DNA of 64,000 nucleotides from contig CM049317.1 of assembly GCA_026874595.1 (NCBI GenBank), positions 50,880,118 to 50,944,117 of the forward strand, given 5' to 3'. Positions 12,327 through 23,489 of this stretch are shown piece after piece. The DNA is from Sipunculus nudus (lineage: Eukaryota; Annelida; Sipuncula; Golfingiida; Sipunculidae). The translations under genes were made by a program, and so were the position numbers. Every line of letters starts with the position of its first letter. The stretch's first letter is position 1. A model generated the notes under the pieces. That model did no database searches. It was given only the letters and a program-made list of their open reading frames with translations, and was not told the origin of the DNA.

Positions 12327-12601
12327 GTTGATCTCACTGCCCAGCGGGCAAAAATGGCTTTTACAAACGTGTGTCCAGGGAAAATCAGCCAGGCGTGACT
12401 TAGTATCTGATTAATGCAAACAATTTTCAGAGAATGAACGTATAATATTTGTCCGACACTCACCTTAATTCAGTTATTTGTTACTTGGAAGGCACAGTAG
12501 CTGTATGCCACGTTTTGAGGAAAAGGGTGGCTTATTTCTGAAGAAAATCATGATAATTTCTCCCCACCGCCCCTTATATCAAAGGCAATTTGATGCATAT
12601 T

Positions 12602-12603
<2 letters not shown>

Positions 12604-12658
<55 letters not shown>
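12604..12658. repeat. (TA)n microsatellite
   Basis: TA array matching the one in the left direct repeat. A G-homopolymer follows at 12717-12733. Confidence 0.95.
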
Positions 12659-12661
<3 letters not shown>

Positions 12662-13498
12662 AAATTAGTACCAGCCTAAGTGAAATTCCGAAAGGACGGC
12701 GTGTACTGGATGCGACGGGGGGGGGGGGGGGGGAAGGCATGGCATGTGACTCTCGATCCCTTGACACCCATGTCTTATGCTTGCATGCAATAACGGTTAA
12801 TCCCCAAATTCATGCAGGTAATCCTTTTGCTTAATGTTGAAAAGACCACAAGTGTTGCTGCACTGTCACTGTGCATTTACATCTTCAACAATTGTATCAT
12901 GTTAAGTATCCAAGAAAGCATGTGCATAAGTTTCTCTTTGTATTTACAATACCGCGTCACAGATATTACACTGCAAATAGATCCACAGGTTTATTAATAC
13001 ATAAAATATGTTTCACGGACAAACACCTTTGTTGGTTAAATTTGGAATCCGTGTTGTCGCAGCATCCTCTATATTTGCTTTAACTGAATTTTTGTAATTT
13101 ACGTTTTTTACGCGATATGGCCCGCGTTCGGCTGGAAAGAGTGCTACGCGCAAATATCTTTGCAAGAGATCTATCCTTCACCTTTGTACACAGATCTCTT
13201 ATGGGAAGAATGGGCAATTTGCAACTTAATTGTTACCATTCAACTTCCGCTCACATGCAAACAATCACCTAAAGTTACATGTTTTTTTTCAACATTGGCG
13301 CATTATTGTGTTTAGCTTGCAGGCTGATTCATCCGTGACAGAGAGTTTTTATAAGAACTTTTCTTAACAGGAACTGCACAGAATTCATTAATATGTACTT
13401 TTTGTAAACAAGAAGCAGAAATCACACCAGTTCTACAGGTGAGGTAGGCGAATAGCTGATTTTAACATTGCGACACCATAGCATTCCCACAAGAGCTT

Positions 13499-16400
13499 CA
13501 GTGGCGTAGAAATTTTTTTTTTCATTGGGGGGTATGCGCTACAGGGGGGTGTCTGAGGGGGGAGTTCCCCCCTGAGAAGCTGGAAGCTTTTGGGTTTTTT
13601 TTCAAAGTGAATTGGTGCAATTTGATGACTACTTTTAGTGAAATTTTGATTAAAATGAACGTACGAGTTACCATTGAATATGACATCTTTGTAAGATAAT
13701 GAAACAATATTTTACAGCATTTATTTACTCACCTTATTTTCATACTTTTAAATACATCTGCTCAAATACAAACGATAAGCCTCTTAGTGCCTTTTTTTGC
13801 TTTCTTCTTATTCCCATTGGCATAAACATGGCTTCATAGAGTTAGAAACATTAAAAAGCAGTAATGAATAAAGTAAAGACAGTTATAGCAGTTCCGTTTA
13901 TTTATTTTGACATGTTGGAGCCGAACAGACACAAACAAAATGATACAGTACACTGTAAAATATGTCCCACATAAAACTGAAGATAGACACTATATATGAT
14001 GATGTTCACTGTTTTTTTAAGTATTTTAACATACTCGGTTGGTTATCAGCTGTAGATGTAGACCCGGCCCTTTTCCGTCGGGGAATGGACATCTGAAATG
14101 GACAAACAACAATTGTTACGGAACCTAATATAAACAGATCACGTATGCGTGATGAACACAAATTTTGTAATGGAGATAAAAAAAATTCCGATTCTGTAAC
14201 ACGAGGCAGCGGGAGATGTCTAGGGGAGTGAATAAAGAAGTCAGTGGTTTTTTGTTAACAAATAACTATAATTTATTCCTAAAACAACCCTAACAATACA
14301 ATACACTTAATCAATACAATTATACAGTATAACAGCGTTTTAGCAACAAGTCAATGCAATCACACAGAAAGATAATGGTACAGTACATGGATACCAACAC
14401 CATCACAACGATAAGTCCTTTAAATGTAAACTCTCAGAGAATGACACTCTTGTGGAAAGTTCTTGCAACATCCAGAAAGCAAACTGAAGTCCAAATGCAT
14501 AAAAACCCAGGAGAAAGTCTTTGAAAATGTATAATTGCCGCATTCGTCGGATAAGGCCTTAGAATCTGACATACGCTTCTGCGTCCGCTGGAATTTGCTG
14601 TGCTGTCTCTGCCCTCTTGTTCTAAACAACAGCCCCTTTATATAATTTTACACCCCAAACCGGGTATCTTCCACTTCTCGAACAGTCTAAATGTTCTTGC
14701 CCAATCACAGTAAACATGCGCTTCAGGAATTCTCTAGAAAGAAATCGCTGTGTATCTCCACACACCAGGCTCATCACGTGACCCACGACCAGGCGTGAAA
14801 ACCCAAGGCTCACATGACGAAAATTCAACCATTACGGATTAAACTACACGAGTTACGCCCGTGTCACATAATAAAAGGACAACCTATAACACAATGAACA
14901 AGAGATTATAACTTTCGCACATAGGCCTACATCTTATGAAACCTTTCCTATGGTGTAATAAAAGTGAAATGAATACCCCATGCATTAGATTTTCTCTCGG
15001 GTAAAGGGTTACACGACTTATTGTGACCCTAGAATCTGTCCATATTTACCATGCATATAATAGGCCTGTTAGGCCTGCCTCCAACTCCCTGAAATAATTC
15101 CTTTCCTGAGCTATTCTGTATGTTGATTGATAGCAGTCGCCACAGCTACTCGTTCAGAATAATTTCGGCCAAACCAAATTATCTAGCTAGGCCTAGGAGG
15201 TAAGCCTAATTTTCCCCTAGTAGAAATTTAAGCCTACCGTTTGTGTGCCTGCACAAACCTGCATGCTGCGAAACTTGATGGAATGCGATATAATGCCCAT
15301 GTGAAGCCCATGTTATACTACCAAGTCGCTTGACGCTAAGCGACTTTTTCTGACCTTCTCATTAACATCACTAAAAGTGAGTACAAATTTTCCATCTTTT
15401 TCTGGATTTGATATTATTAACTTCAACCCAAATTTTAACTTTACTTTGATAAAGAAAACTTTCTTTTACTTACCTTGGCACTGGTGTCGTGATGTTCCTT
15501 TTCACAAAACTCAACCTGTTGTCCTGGATGTTTTTTTTCAAATTTACTGAACGATACAGTGTTGAAAAAGTTCATTGCTATATCGTGAGTTTTTCGCGAC
15601 CAATTAGTTCTCATTAAAAGTAAGTCAACATATATATACCTATAAAACTTAAAAATGCTTCGATTTTACATAAAATAACTGATGTAAGTGTACACAACCC
15701 TTCAGTGTGAAAATGTGACTTGTTGTAGGTACAAGATCTGAGGACAGAAGTGCATACCTTAGCCTATTGGTACCAGATAATTCCTATGCTATCCAAATAA
15801 TTCTGTCACCAAAATTATGCTATTTCTCATTTTTGGTAAACCCAAAGGACATTGCAAAATATTTCTAGTATCAAGATTTTTCACATCACTTCCATATTAT
15901 CTAAGAAATCTCTTTAGGAAACCTATTTGAATTATGGGCAATTGATGTTAACTTTTCAGTTTGTTAAATCCATTCTTCCAGTTCAAGAAGATGAATATTA
16001 ACAAAAGGAGGATGTTTTGTGAAGTTGTATACATTGAGTCATTTTTTTTTTAATTTGTTGAATACATATCTTAGGAAGAAATATGCTACAATAATTAAGT
16101 AAGCATATTTTCTCTACTTATAATCTTGTAAAGCATGTGATCTTTAGGGTTTGCTTATAAGATGATGGGTTTACAATTTGTCTATGATAATGATCACCGG
16201 CATCCAAAGGGTTAAAAGATTTACAAAATAATTGGTTTCGTTCTTTGATTTAGTTCAGGCAAAGGCGCTGTTAAGCCAAAGGTGACTAATGTGGTAACTT
16301 ATTGATTTATGTTTCTTCAGCATATTTGTGAGTTTTCCTCTTCCACTTTTTAAAATCCAAGCATTTTGATAGCAAAAGCTGAAGACATCCCATTTTGATT

Positions 16401-16548
16401 ATGAATTCTGTGGCAGGATTTTAAAGTGTGACAAAAACTGAAAATCCAAATTTTAGCCTACACACAGTCAAAACATTGGGGGGTAAAATACAATGGGCCA
16501 TATTGGGGGGTATATATACCCCCATCCCCCCCGGGATCTACGCCTATG
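13499..16548. mobile_element. Non-autonomous hAT-like transposon, 3.05 kb
   Basis: The uninterrupted left repeat gives the empty site. Here AAGAGCTT is duplicated (13491-13498 and 16549-16556) around an insert that begins CAGTGGCGTAGA and ends TCTACGCCTATG. An 8-bp duplication with short CAGNGGCGTA ends is the hAT signature. No ORF of transposase size is present. The interior includes a solo LTR (14114-14868). The rest is AT-rich with G-runs near both ends. Confidence 0.85.
14114..14868 (-). mobile_element. Solo LTR, 755 bp (minus strand)
   Basis: On the minus strand it runs from TGTGACACGG to CCGTAACA and has a TATA box TATATAAAGGGG (14633-14644) well placed for an LTR promoter. A related copy lies at 35526-36354. 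No primer binding site, internal domain or clean target duplication is seen, so solo LTR is an inference from ends, TATA box and repetition. Confidence 0.6.
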
Positions 16549-16569
16549 AAGAGCTTCATATATGTTTTA

Positions 16570-16755
16570 CAGTGAAGCTTTATAATGTGGGCACCCTTTG
16601 AACTGGACAAAACTGTCCACATTATTGAGGTGTCCAGTATATGGAGGTCATTGTTGCTATATATATAAAAAGCGGATAAAACAAGACTGTGAAAACCTGT
16701 CCACAATAAACAAGTGTACACTTTAAGGAGGTTCCCACTAGTAAAGGTTCAACTG
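16570..16755. mobile_element. TA-flanked MITE, second copy
   Basis: The same element as 6082-6266, duplicated as part of the 1.3-kb direct repeat. Confidence 0.6.
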
Positions 16756-16966
16756 TATATAATATTCAAAATTTGAAAATATTCTGATAAGAAAAAAAGT
16801 ATAATCGAATCTACTTAAGTGCTCAATGTGAGTGAGATCACTGTCTGTGAGTAAGTGAGTTTTAACAGCCTGGCTACCGGCGGTGTGTCATACCTTGGCT
16901 TTCAAATCACTGGCCGACACATGACGTCATGTCAGAGACGGGTCACGCTTGTACATTACAGCCATG

Positions 16967-17520
16967 AGGCTCCGGGAGATGGAATGTTGGACGTGTATGT
17001 TTCAGACATGTATATTTCACTTCAAAACAGCTGGCACAGGTGGCCCGATGTGCGCTGACAGGCCTAATGCAAAAAGCCAAGTACCTCTCAGTAGCATCTT
17101 AACCGAATTATTTTTATCTTAATCTGGTCTAAGTCTAGAAGTAGTCCACTTTGCGTCCGCACTGTAGTTCGCCTTACAAAAGCCTAAATTTGTTTATTTA
17201 ACACATCGTTAGTTTACCGTCAGCATTTGGTGCATACTCCGATTCAGCCCTGCATAAGAGCACTCGCTGGCGCAACGCATGCTGAGGCAGCATAAAGTAG
17301 CAGTCAAGGCCGTTAGCTGAAACTGGACTCATTCGGACTAAAAGCAGATTTGCCTGTACCACTAGAAACCGGTTTACTGTAAACCGGACTAAAGTAAACG
17401 GGGCTACATATTTTTAAACCGAATTGATACGGAGTCATGATGCAAGTCAGAATTACAAATATTTGTTGTGTGGTAGTATTTGACATTAGCGGTTTATAAT
17501 GTCCTTGTTTTATTTACTTA
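16967..17520. other. Intergenic, no gene seen
   Basis: Unique-looking sequence to the right of the direct repeat. A short palindrome CCGGTTTACTGTAAACCGG lies near 17370. Nothing else is supported. Confidence 0.5.
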
Positions 17521-17665
17521 ATGATGAAGGGAAAATGTTGTTACACAAATTGTATGGTGGTAACCCTGGCGGCGAGAACCCAAGTTTGAAGCAGTTTCGA
17601 CTACCACAGTTTCCGCTGTCGAACCGCCATGGCCGAAGAAGTGACAAACTTTTCGACTAAAACCA
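17521..17665 (+). pseudogene. Possible THAP-like zinc-finger remnant
   Basis: A Met-started frame gives MKGKCCYTNC. After a shift to a neighbouring frame it reads GGNPGGENPSLKQF and LPQFP. A Cys-x2-4-Cys start followed by an F-x-FP motif is the layout of a THAP DNA-binding domain, as in P-element-related transposases and host regulators. The frame is broken, the zinc-binding Cys/His pair downstream is not evident, and I rate this as tentative. Confidence 0.25.
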
Positions 17666-17842
17666 ACCAGATCAATTGTTTCTTACCTCAGGAAAAAAAA
17701 GTTCAACAAGCAGATAAAAAATGATAAAGTATTATTATAGCAATGGCTTGCACATCTACCTGTACTAGAATTGATCCGAACCCAATATCTTGTACTGCCA
17801 TCTCAACGTCTTCAGTTTTGGTAATGGCCTATCTAGGTCAGG

Positions 17843-17844
<2 letters not shown>

Positions 17845-17898
<54 letters not shown>
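17845..17898. repeat. (TA)n microsatellite
   Basis: Long TA array that ends flush against the LTR-like fragment at 17899-17972. Confidence 0.95.
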
Positions 17899-17901
<3 letters not shown>

Positions 17902-17972
17902 TGTGCGCCACCGACTTGGGTTCGAATCCCGGATCTGTATTTTCCCATGAACAAAATGTCTTCGTAACAATA
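17899..17972 (+). mobile_element. Partial LTR of the TRIM-like family
   Basis: Matches the 3' half of the short LTRs at 29.2-29.6 kb: TGTGCGCCACCGAC, the B-box-like GGGTTCGAATCCCGG, TATTTTCCC and the end CTTCGTAACA. The 5' half is replaced by the TA array. No primer binding site follows. Confidence 0.7.
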
Positions 17973-18469
17973 TATATATCTATATATAGTTAGATTTAAT
18001 ATGACGTAGCGTCGAATAATAGACGCACTTGCACCACAAGAAAACAAGTTCCAAATATCGATGTCGATATTTATGTTAAACAAGAGTATTAAGAAAAAAA
18101 AGACAACTGATTCAGAAATCACTGTTCCTATATCTTATGTTTGACTTTTTTTGTGAATAATAAAAACAAATCTTAAAAAAATGTTTTTTTGCTTTTAATG
18201 CTTTTACCTCAGTCCCTACAAATAAACCATCCTAAATGGTAACATTCAAAATGGATTCAACCTTGTGTTACTCATGTGTCGACATATTTCCAGAATTGTA
18301 GTACTGGTTCGTATCATTGCTGCAGGCTATTAAATCCACGTACTTTTCTCGGCCGGTAATTTTTCAGATACGAAACAAAATTCTGGGCTCGTTCCATATA
18401 TATCTGGCCCCAGGATCCTTAGAACAATAATTTATTTATATTTTCCTATCTTCATCATTTATTATATAT

Positions 18470-19810
18470 TTATTTCATGTCAGCTGCAGTTTGAACCTCA
18501 GGAACACCGCTGAGCTTCGCTATTTTATTGAATAACTGCTTCAGTTTCTGGTGGTGCTTAATCAAATTTGTGTCCTTTATCTTGCACCCGCTGCGCTTGT
18601 TCACGTGACCATAACGGTGAACCCTCACGATGCTATGATGTAGGGTCGCATTATCATACTCAGGGAACTTCTGGACATTAGCGCCATGTCCAAGTGACAT
18701 AATGGCGCGGCTGTTATACAAAATCCTCATATCCGCTCGGCTCATTTTCTTATGTTTCACACAGTTCATTGTAACTAGACGTCCGATAGGCGATGTAAGG
18801 TGATTATGCTTAGTGCAGAAATTTGTAACTTTGATAGTCATAATGGCTGACCGTTGAAGGGCCGCTCCGTCTATAAAGTTAATAAGTTTTTCAACTTTAT
18901 TATCGAATTCATAAAACAATCTGGGTACTAAATATTCACTCATATTCAAGAACAGTACGTGACTGAAGTCTGGCATTGTACGATAGATACAGTCGTTCCT
19001 CAGGATTGCTTTATTTTCTTTGTTTCTGTTTCTTTTCGCTGACCACGGTAACACTGTGAGATATGATATAGATTTGTAATAATCTAGCACACGTTTAACG
19101 GCGCTAGAAACCTTTTGCCTTCCATACATGTAGACTGCGGTTATTCCCATGATTCTTTGCGCTTCAATCCATTCAATGACGCTTGTTGGTGACGTCACCT
19201 CCGTTTGTAATGTCATGCAGATCGCAACCTGACCTGGCCTCTGGCTGCGTAAATCGGCATCAATACGTGAAACCGCTACGAAATTAGTCGGCTGTTCACA
19301 CGCATGTTGTACTAGTGAAACAAAAAGGGGAATATCACCACTTGGCTCGGGGCATATATAAAACATTGCATACTTCTTTTTCACAGAGATGCGACGTTGT
19401 TGTTTATTATTTATCCGTACTCCCCATCCAACAATGTCCAGTATTTTGCCACCTTTGTACCAAAGCAGACAGTGAAATGTTTGGTTGTCTGAGCCATAAC
19501 CGAGCGATTTTACGTAAAAACTATCTTTTTCTCTCTCATCCCAGTACGCGGAGTAAATTTCTATATTCAAGTTGTTCACACGCTGGAACCCACCGTGTAG
19601 TTGCACTTGTGGGCGAGAGATGGCCTTAGCGTCGCATACACGCTCACTGTAAGGAAATTGCCTCTGGCGTTTAAAGTTAGTTTTAAAATCCAGGTGCCGC
19701 TGTTGCACAATTATTACACCAAAACTTATAACAAATGACACAAAGATGATTCTAAGCAGTCTTAATGTAGAAACTACATTCACACGAATCGTATTTTCAT
19801 CTGCGTTCAT
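18470..19810 (-). CDS. Glycosyltransferase family 92 protein, 446 aa
   Basis: A complete single-exon gene. Residues about 12-36 form one hydrophobic segment after a short polar N-terminus, giving a type II Golgi membrane protein. The GT92 (former DUF23) domain spans about 195-400: VAICMTLQTE, then VIEWIEAQRIMGITAVYMYG, then AILRNDCIYR, LFLNMSEYLVPR and HHSIVRVHRYGH. Known GT92 members add galactose to fucose or related acceptors on N-glycans. In most relatives the LFLNMSEYLVP segment reads D-x-D-E; here residues 289-292 are NMSE, so the first acidic residues of the metal-binding motif are replaced. It may be inactive or specialised. The start is the first Met, directly before the membrane segment. 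The neighbours give no functional clue. Confidence 0.8.
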   Translation of the reverse strand: MNADENTIRVNVVSTLRLLRIIFVSFVISFGVIIVQQRHLDFKTNFKRQRQFPYSERVCDAKAISRPQVQLHGGFQRVNNLNIEIYSAYWDEREKDSFYVKSLGYGSDNQTFHCLLWYKGGKILDIVGWGVRINNKQQRRISVKKKYAMFYICPEPSGDIPLFVSLVQHACEQPTNFVAVSRIDADLRSQRPGQVAICMTLQTEVTSPTSVIEWIEAQRIMGITAVYMYGRQKVSSAVKRVLDYYKSISYLTVLPWSAKRNRNKENKAILRNDCIYRTMPDFSHVLFLNMSEYLVPRLFYEFDNKVEKLINFIDGAALQRSAIMTIKVTNFCTKHNHLTSPIGRLVTMNCVKHKKMSRADMRILYNSRAIMSLGHGANVQKFPEYDNATLHHSIVRVHRYGHVNKRSGCKIKDTNLIKHHQKLKQLFNKIAKLSGVPEVQTAADMK

Positions 19811-22805
19811 GTTGAAGAACTCTTTTCAATTACCGGTATGCAGCATATAAGCAGTTACGCCGAAACAAACCATAAAGTTGAGGCACATACTATCTATTTA
19901 CTTTGTTTTTGTAGAAATATTTCCTTCAGAGCGAAAGAAGCAGATTAGGTTTTGGGTATCCTTGGCGCTTTATCCGGGTACTGTTGTTATTTTCTTGGTC
20001 ACGTGACATATATCGTGTTAAGTAAGTGATTGCCTTTCTTTTACTTAATCTTAGCAACCATTTTTTTAATATTCATCCTGTATGTTGAATCGCATGCAAT
20101 AATCCATGACTTTGAAGGTTGTATCCATTTTACACAGGAGAATTTAATATGAACTATACTCATCCATGTCTGGAAAAAAGGAAAATAATAATTTGGTTTG
20201 ACGGATATAACAGATTTTTAAATAAATATTTTTTAAACAGTCAAAATTCAAATTTTTTTCACGAATGGTTTAATGCATTGCATTGAAAAATACAATATAG
20301 ATTCAATATTCACACTTTGAAAAAGCACGATTTATAAAAAGATATAATTCATATATTTACACGTATATACTACATGGATAAATGTTTCAGAATATATTTT
20401 AACCATGGTTTAAGATTAAATACACGATATCATGTTAAAATATAGCAAAGGTTATTTTATGGCATAATTACTGTAAAATGAGTCCCTTATGTAATGAATA
20501 AAACTTGTGTTTATACGAAAACACGATTTTTGCCATCGTTTTTTGCATAAATAAGAGGTTTATAATGATAGTGAAACAAGGATGGAAAATTACTGTGAAG
20601 CCAAGAGATAATGATGTTAGTTATGATGTTTGATATTATGGAGTAATGACATTATAATGACGACACAGTATCAAGTTTATGATGATATGATGATGATGAT
20701 GATGATAACATAATTCATGCATGGGGACGAGAAAAAAAAATAAATCTTTAAAAAAATTAATTCAGAGGGATATGACGTAGCCTAGCCGTGAGTACACGAC
20801 TTAGTAAGCATTTATTTTGAGCCGGTAAGCCTATCATGAGTCGTGGTACAAAGAGAATCGTGGTAAACAGCCGATAATGTTAAAATTAGACTACGAATTA
20901 TTAATTAACACTATTATTACATGTGAACTCAAGTAACCCGTGCGAGCAATGCTGTGAGAAATTCGACGCACGTGGATAACGGAATTTTTCTCGCACAAGG
21001 CAGGTATTGTTAAAAAGTGTACTAAGAAAGCTGATTAATGTCAAGTGACAGTGTACTTGTAGAAAATGAGGCGTTGTAAAAAGTTACGAAAATATCTGAA
21101 TCCTCATAGAACTTTACAGTGCGGTCCTGGATGCAAGATGTCAAAGTATTCTGACGCTGACAGCCAAAATGGCGGTACTAGCGGTAAAGGCAAACCTAGC
21201 TAAACAAAACTGAAATCGCACAAGAATTTAACATCAGTTTCATCCACAGTCAAAATAAATTGCCGCCGGATATATGGACCTATTTTTTTAAAGCTATAAA
21301 TTCAGACGGTTCATTATACGTACCTTAGCCCATGACATTGATCAGTTTTAACCGATGATTTTGATCTGTTTACTCAGAGCCAAAGCCGAGTCATTCCGGT
21401 TTTCTAGTATAACTAAATGTGACATCCACTCGCGCAGTTTGCAAGTGTGAACGTAAGTACAGTAGAGTGCAAAATGTGCACATCTTGATAAATATATAAT
21501 TTGAATGTTACGTACATTGTAAATAGAGTGCAGTATATGGCTGTTTGTGAAGACCTTATGACTGATGCTGGTGATAGCGCCAATTTGATCAGTGATGCGT
21601 GGCCTGAGTGTGGTGATGATAATGATGCCTCTCTCGCCGGAGGACAGGACGTCTCCTGTGATTACATCTCGCCCGTGCCTGTGGTCATGTGACCTTGGTA
21701 ACATAATGACAGAGGCCCCATACCACGGGGTAATCAGTGGTATCCTTCAAATAAGGGTAAGTGAAGAGAGTGGGTGATGGAAAATATTACGAATGATAGA
21801 AAATATTTTAGAAAATAACCTGTCGTGAAGAATACTCTTATACACCAATCATTTTGATTCTGAAAGCAAAATTATTGTGACACGTATGTTTCAAAAGTAA
21901 ATAGACCTTACATCGATGAGGTAATTTAGGACGTATCATTTCATGAAGTTGATTTAACATATTTCATATATGTTATATTATACATAGCAAGTACATTAAA
22001 TAGCTACCCGAGGTATTATCCTCATATCGTGTCTAATTAAAAAGATACTGAACAGCCACCCGAGGTGGTTTATTTTCATATCGTGACCAATAGACATGTT
22101 ATAATTATTGTTATTTTTTTGTAATTATTTAATAAGAACAAAATCGACGTACATCGTTTAGTGCTGCCCTCTATTGACAAAAAAAACAACATTCGACAGA
22201 TCCTGAGATCACTGGAGAGATGAACGCTGCATCGGTTTGTTTCTTGTGAGTGCGTTGGCACAAGTACCATGCACTAATATCAATCATGGCTCAAGGCTTA
22301 CAACTGGATTAGACGATTGATGCTGTTGATTCCTGGTATCCGATCACCAATGCTAAATATCATCGAAATTTTAAAGAAAAGACAAGTTTGCTTGTCTGCT
22401 GATTTTGTTGGCAGGCTCTTTTTAAAGTTAAAAAATGAAAAAAAAAAAATTCGAGACCAAGAAAACGATGAGTCATTTTGGCATATTAACCTTTTTTTTC
22501 CTTATTGACAAGATGGGCCTCAGTATGTTACATGCTACCTGACCTTTGAAATCGGGCAAATTGTAATAGCATATATAATGTTTTATCGTAGAGTGTAGAT
22601 ACTTTTTACATAGGGTTGGAAAGCGAAAATGTTACATTAATATATGTGGAGACAGAGAGAGAGAGAGAGTTAACGGAACTTTAACATTTTCCTATAAAAT
22701 TGTTAAAAAAACCAGCTAGTTTACAGGAAAGTAAATCATCGGCTTTCTTCCGCTTTATGCCCGATTGTCTTCCAATATCGAACCATATCAAACTGTGCCG
22801 CGAAT
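19811..22805. other. Intergenic, no gene seen
   Basis: AT-rich DNA with a short (GAT)n run near 20683-20705, a pair of about 50-bp direct repeats at 22001-22095 (CCCGAGGT and TCATATCGTG motifs), and a (GA)n run near 22652-22669. Open frames here are short, overlap on both strands and match nothing I recognise. Confidence 0.5.
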
Positions 22806-22992
22806 AACATATAACATACAACATATAACATAGAATACATAACATTGAACATATAAAATTGAACATATAACTTATAACATATAACATATAACATAGATCA
22901 TAGGACATTGAACTAATAACATATAACATAGAACATATAACATAGAACATATAACATAGAAAATAAAACATAGAACATGGAACATAGAAAAT
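22806..22992. repeat. Minisatellite of ATAACATAGAACAT type
   Basis: Degenerate array of 7-15-bp units such as AACATATAACATAG. It explains the spurious Tyr/Cys-rich minus-strand frames here. Confidence 0.9.
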
Positions 22993-23258
22993 AACTTTCT
23001 AACGCACATTGTTAGTGTTGAATGTGCATTCAAGAAAACTATATTGCATACTTCGGACAAACTAGTTAAATCAGGATTTAATATTATCAAAAGGGGGAAT
23101 TTCATGAAGTTTATTCAGGAAACAAACGTTTAAGAGTAACTTAAATTTAAACTGTTAATTTAGATTAGTAAAATATACCTGTGCTAATTGTCAAGCAAAA
23201 ACAATATCATCCCCGGTTTCTGCCTAAAAGAAGAAGGGGACATATCTTACTGTCCAAC

Positions 23259-23415
23259 ATTACTATTATTATTATTATTATTATGAGTAGTATTAGTAGT
23301 AGTAGTAGTCATAGTAGTAGTAATAGTAGTAATATTATTATTATTACTATTATTATTAAATTTTATAATAATTGTTATTATTATTATTGTAATAATAATA
23401 ATAATAATAATAATA

Positions 23416-23463
<48 letters not shown>

Positions 23464-23472
23464 ATTATTATT
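23259..23472. repeat. Trinucleotide repeat tract (ATT/AGT/AAT)n
   Basis: Runs of ATT, then AGT, then AAT and ATT again, with AAT meeting ATT near 23417 so that the tract can fold back on itself. Confidence 0.95.
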
Positions 23473-23489
23473 ATTGTATCCGCCAAAAC

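Larger units (their letters stand above)
6484..12579 (-). mobile_element. Non-LTR retrotransposon (CR1/Jockey-like LINE)
   Basis: A nearly full-length LINE on the minus strand, bounded exactly by two direct-repeat copies. Its order is 5' leader (12327-12579), ORF1 (10743-12326), ORF2 with endonuclease and reverse transcriptase (about 6665-10742), and a short 3' end with an AATAAAGGTTAACAACAA tail near 6484-6501. The ORF1 stop TAG is followed at once by an ATG. ORF1 is intact while ORF2 carries frameshifts, a stop codon, a deletion and a MITE insertion, so this copy cannot move on its own. The family placement is by motif memory; a phylogeny would be needed to separate CR1, Jockey and related clades. 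Confidence 0.9.
12580..16966. repeat. 1.3-kb direct repeat, right copy (split by insertion)
   Basis: Starts CAAAGGCAATTTGATGCATA, as does the left copy at 5143, and ends at GCCATG (16961-16966). A 3.05-kb element (13499-16548) splits it. It lacks the stretch at 5273-5304 of the left copy that contains the TGGCTACGCCCCTG hAT-like end, and it differs by scattered SNPs and small indels. It abuts the LINE 5' end. Confidence 0.85.

Noticed and set aside
21348-21704. 118-codon frame with overlapping frames on the opposite strand
   Set aside because: Several frames are open at once and none shows a recognisable feature.
22681-23105. Tyr/Cys/Met-rich minus-strand frames
   Set aside because: Translation of the AACATA minisatellite.
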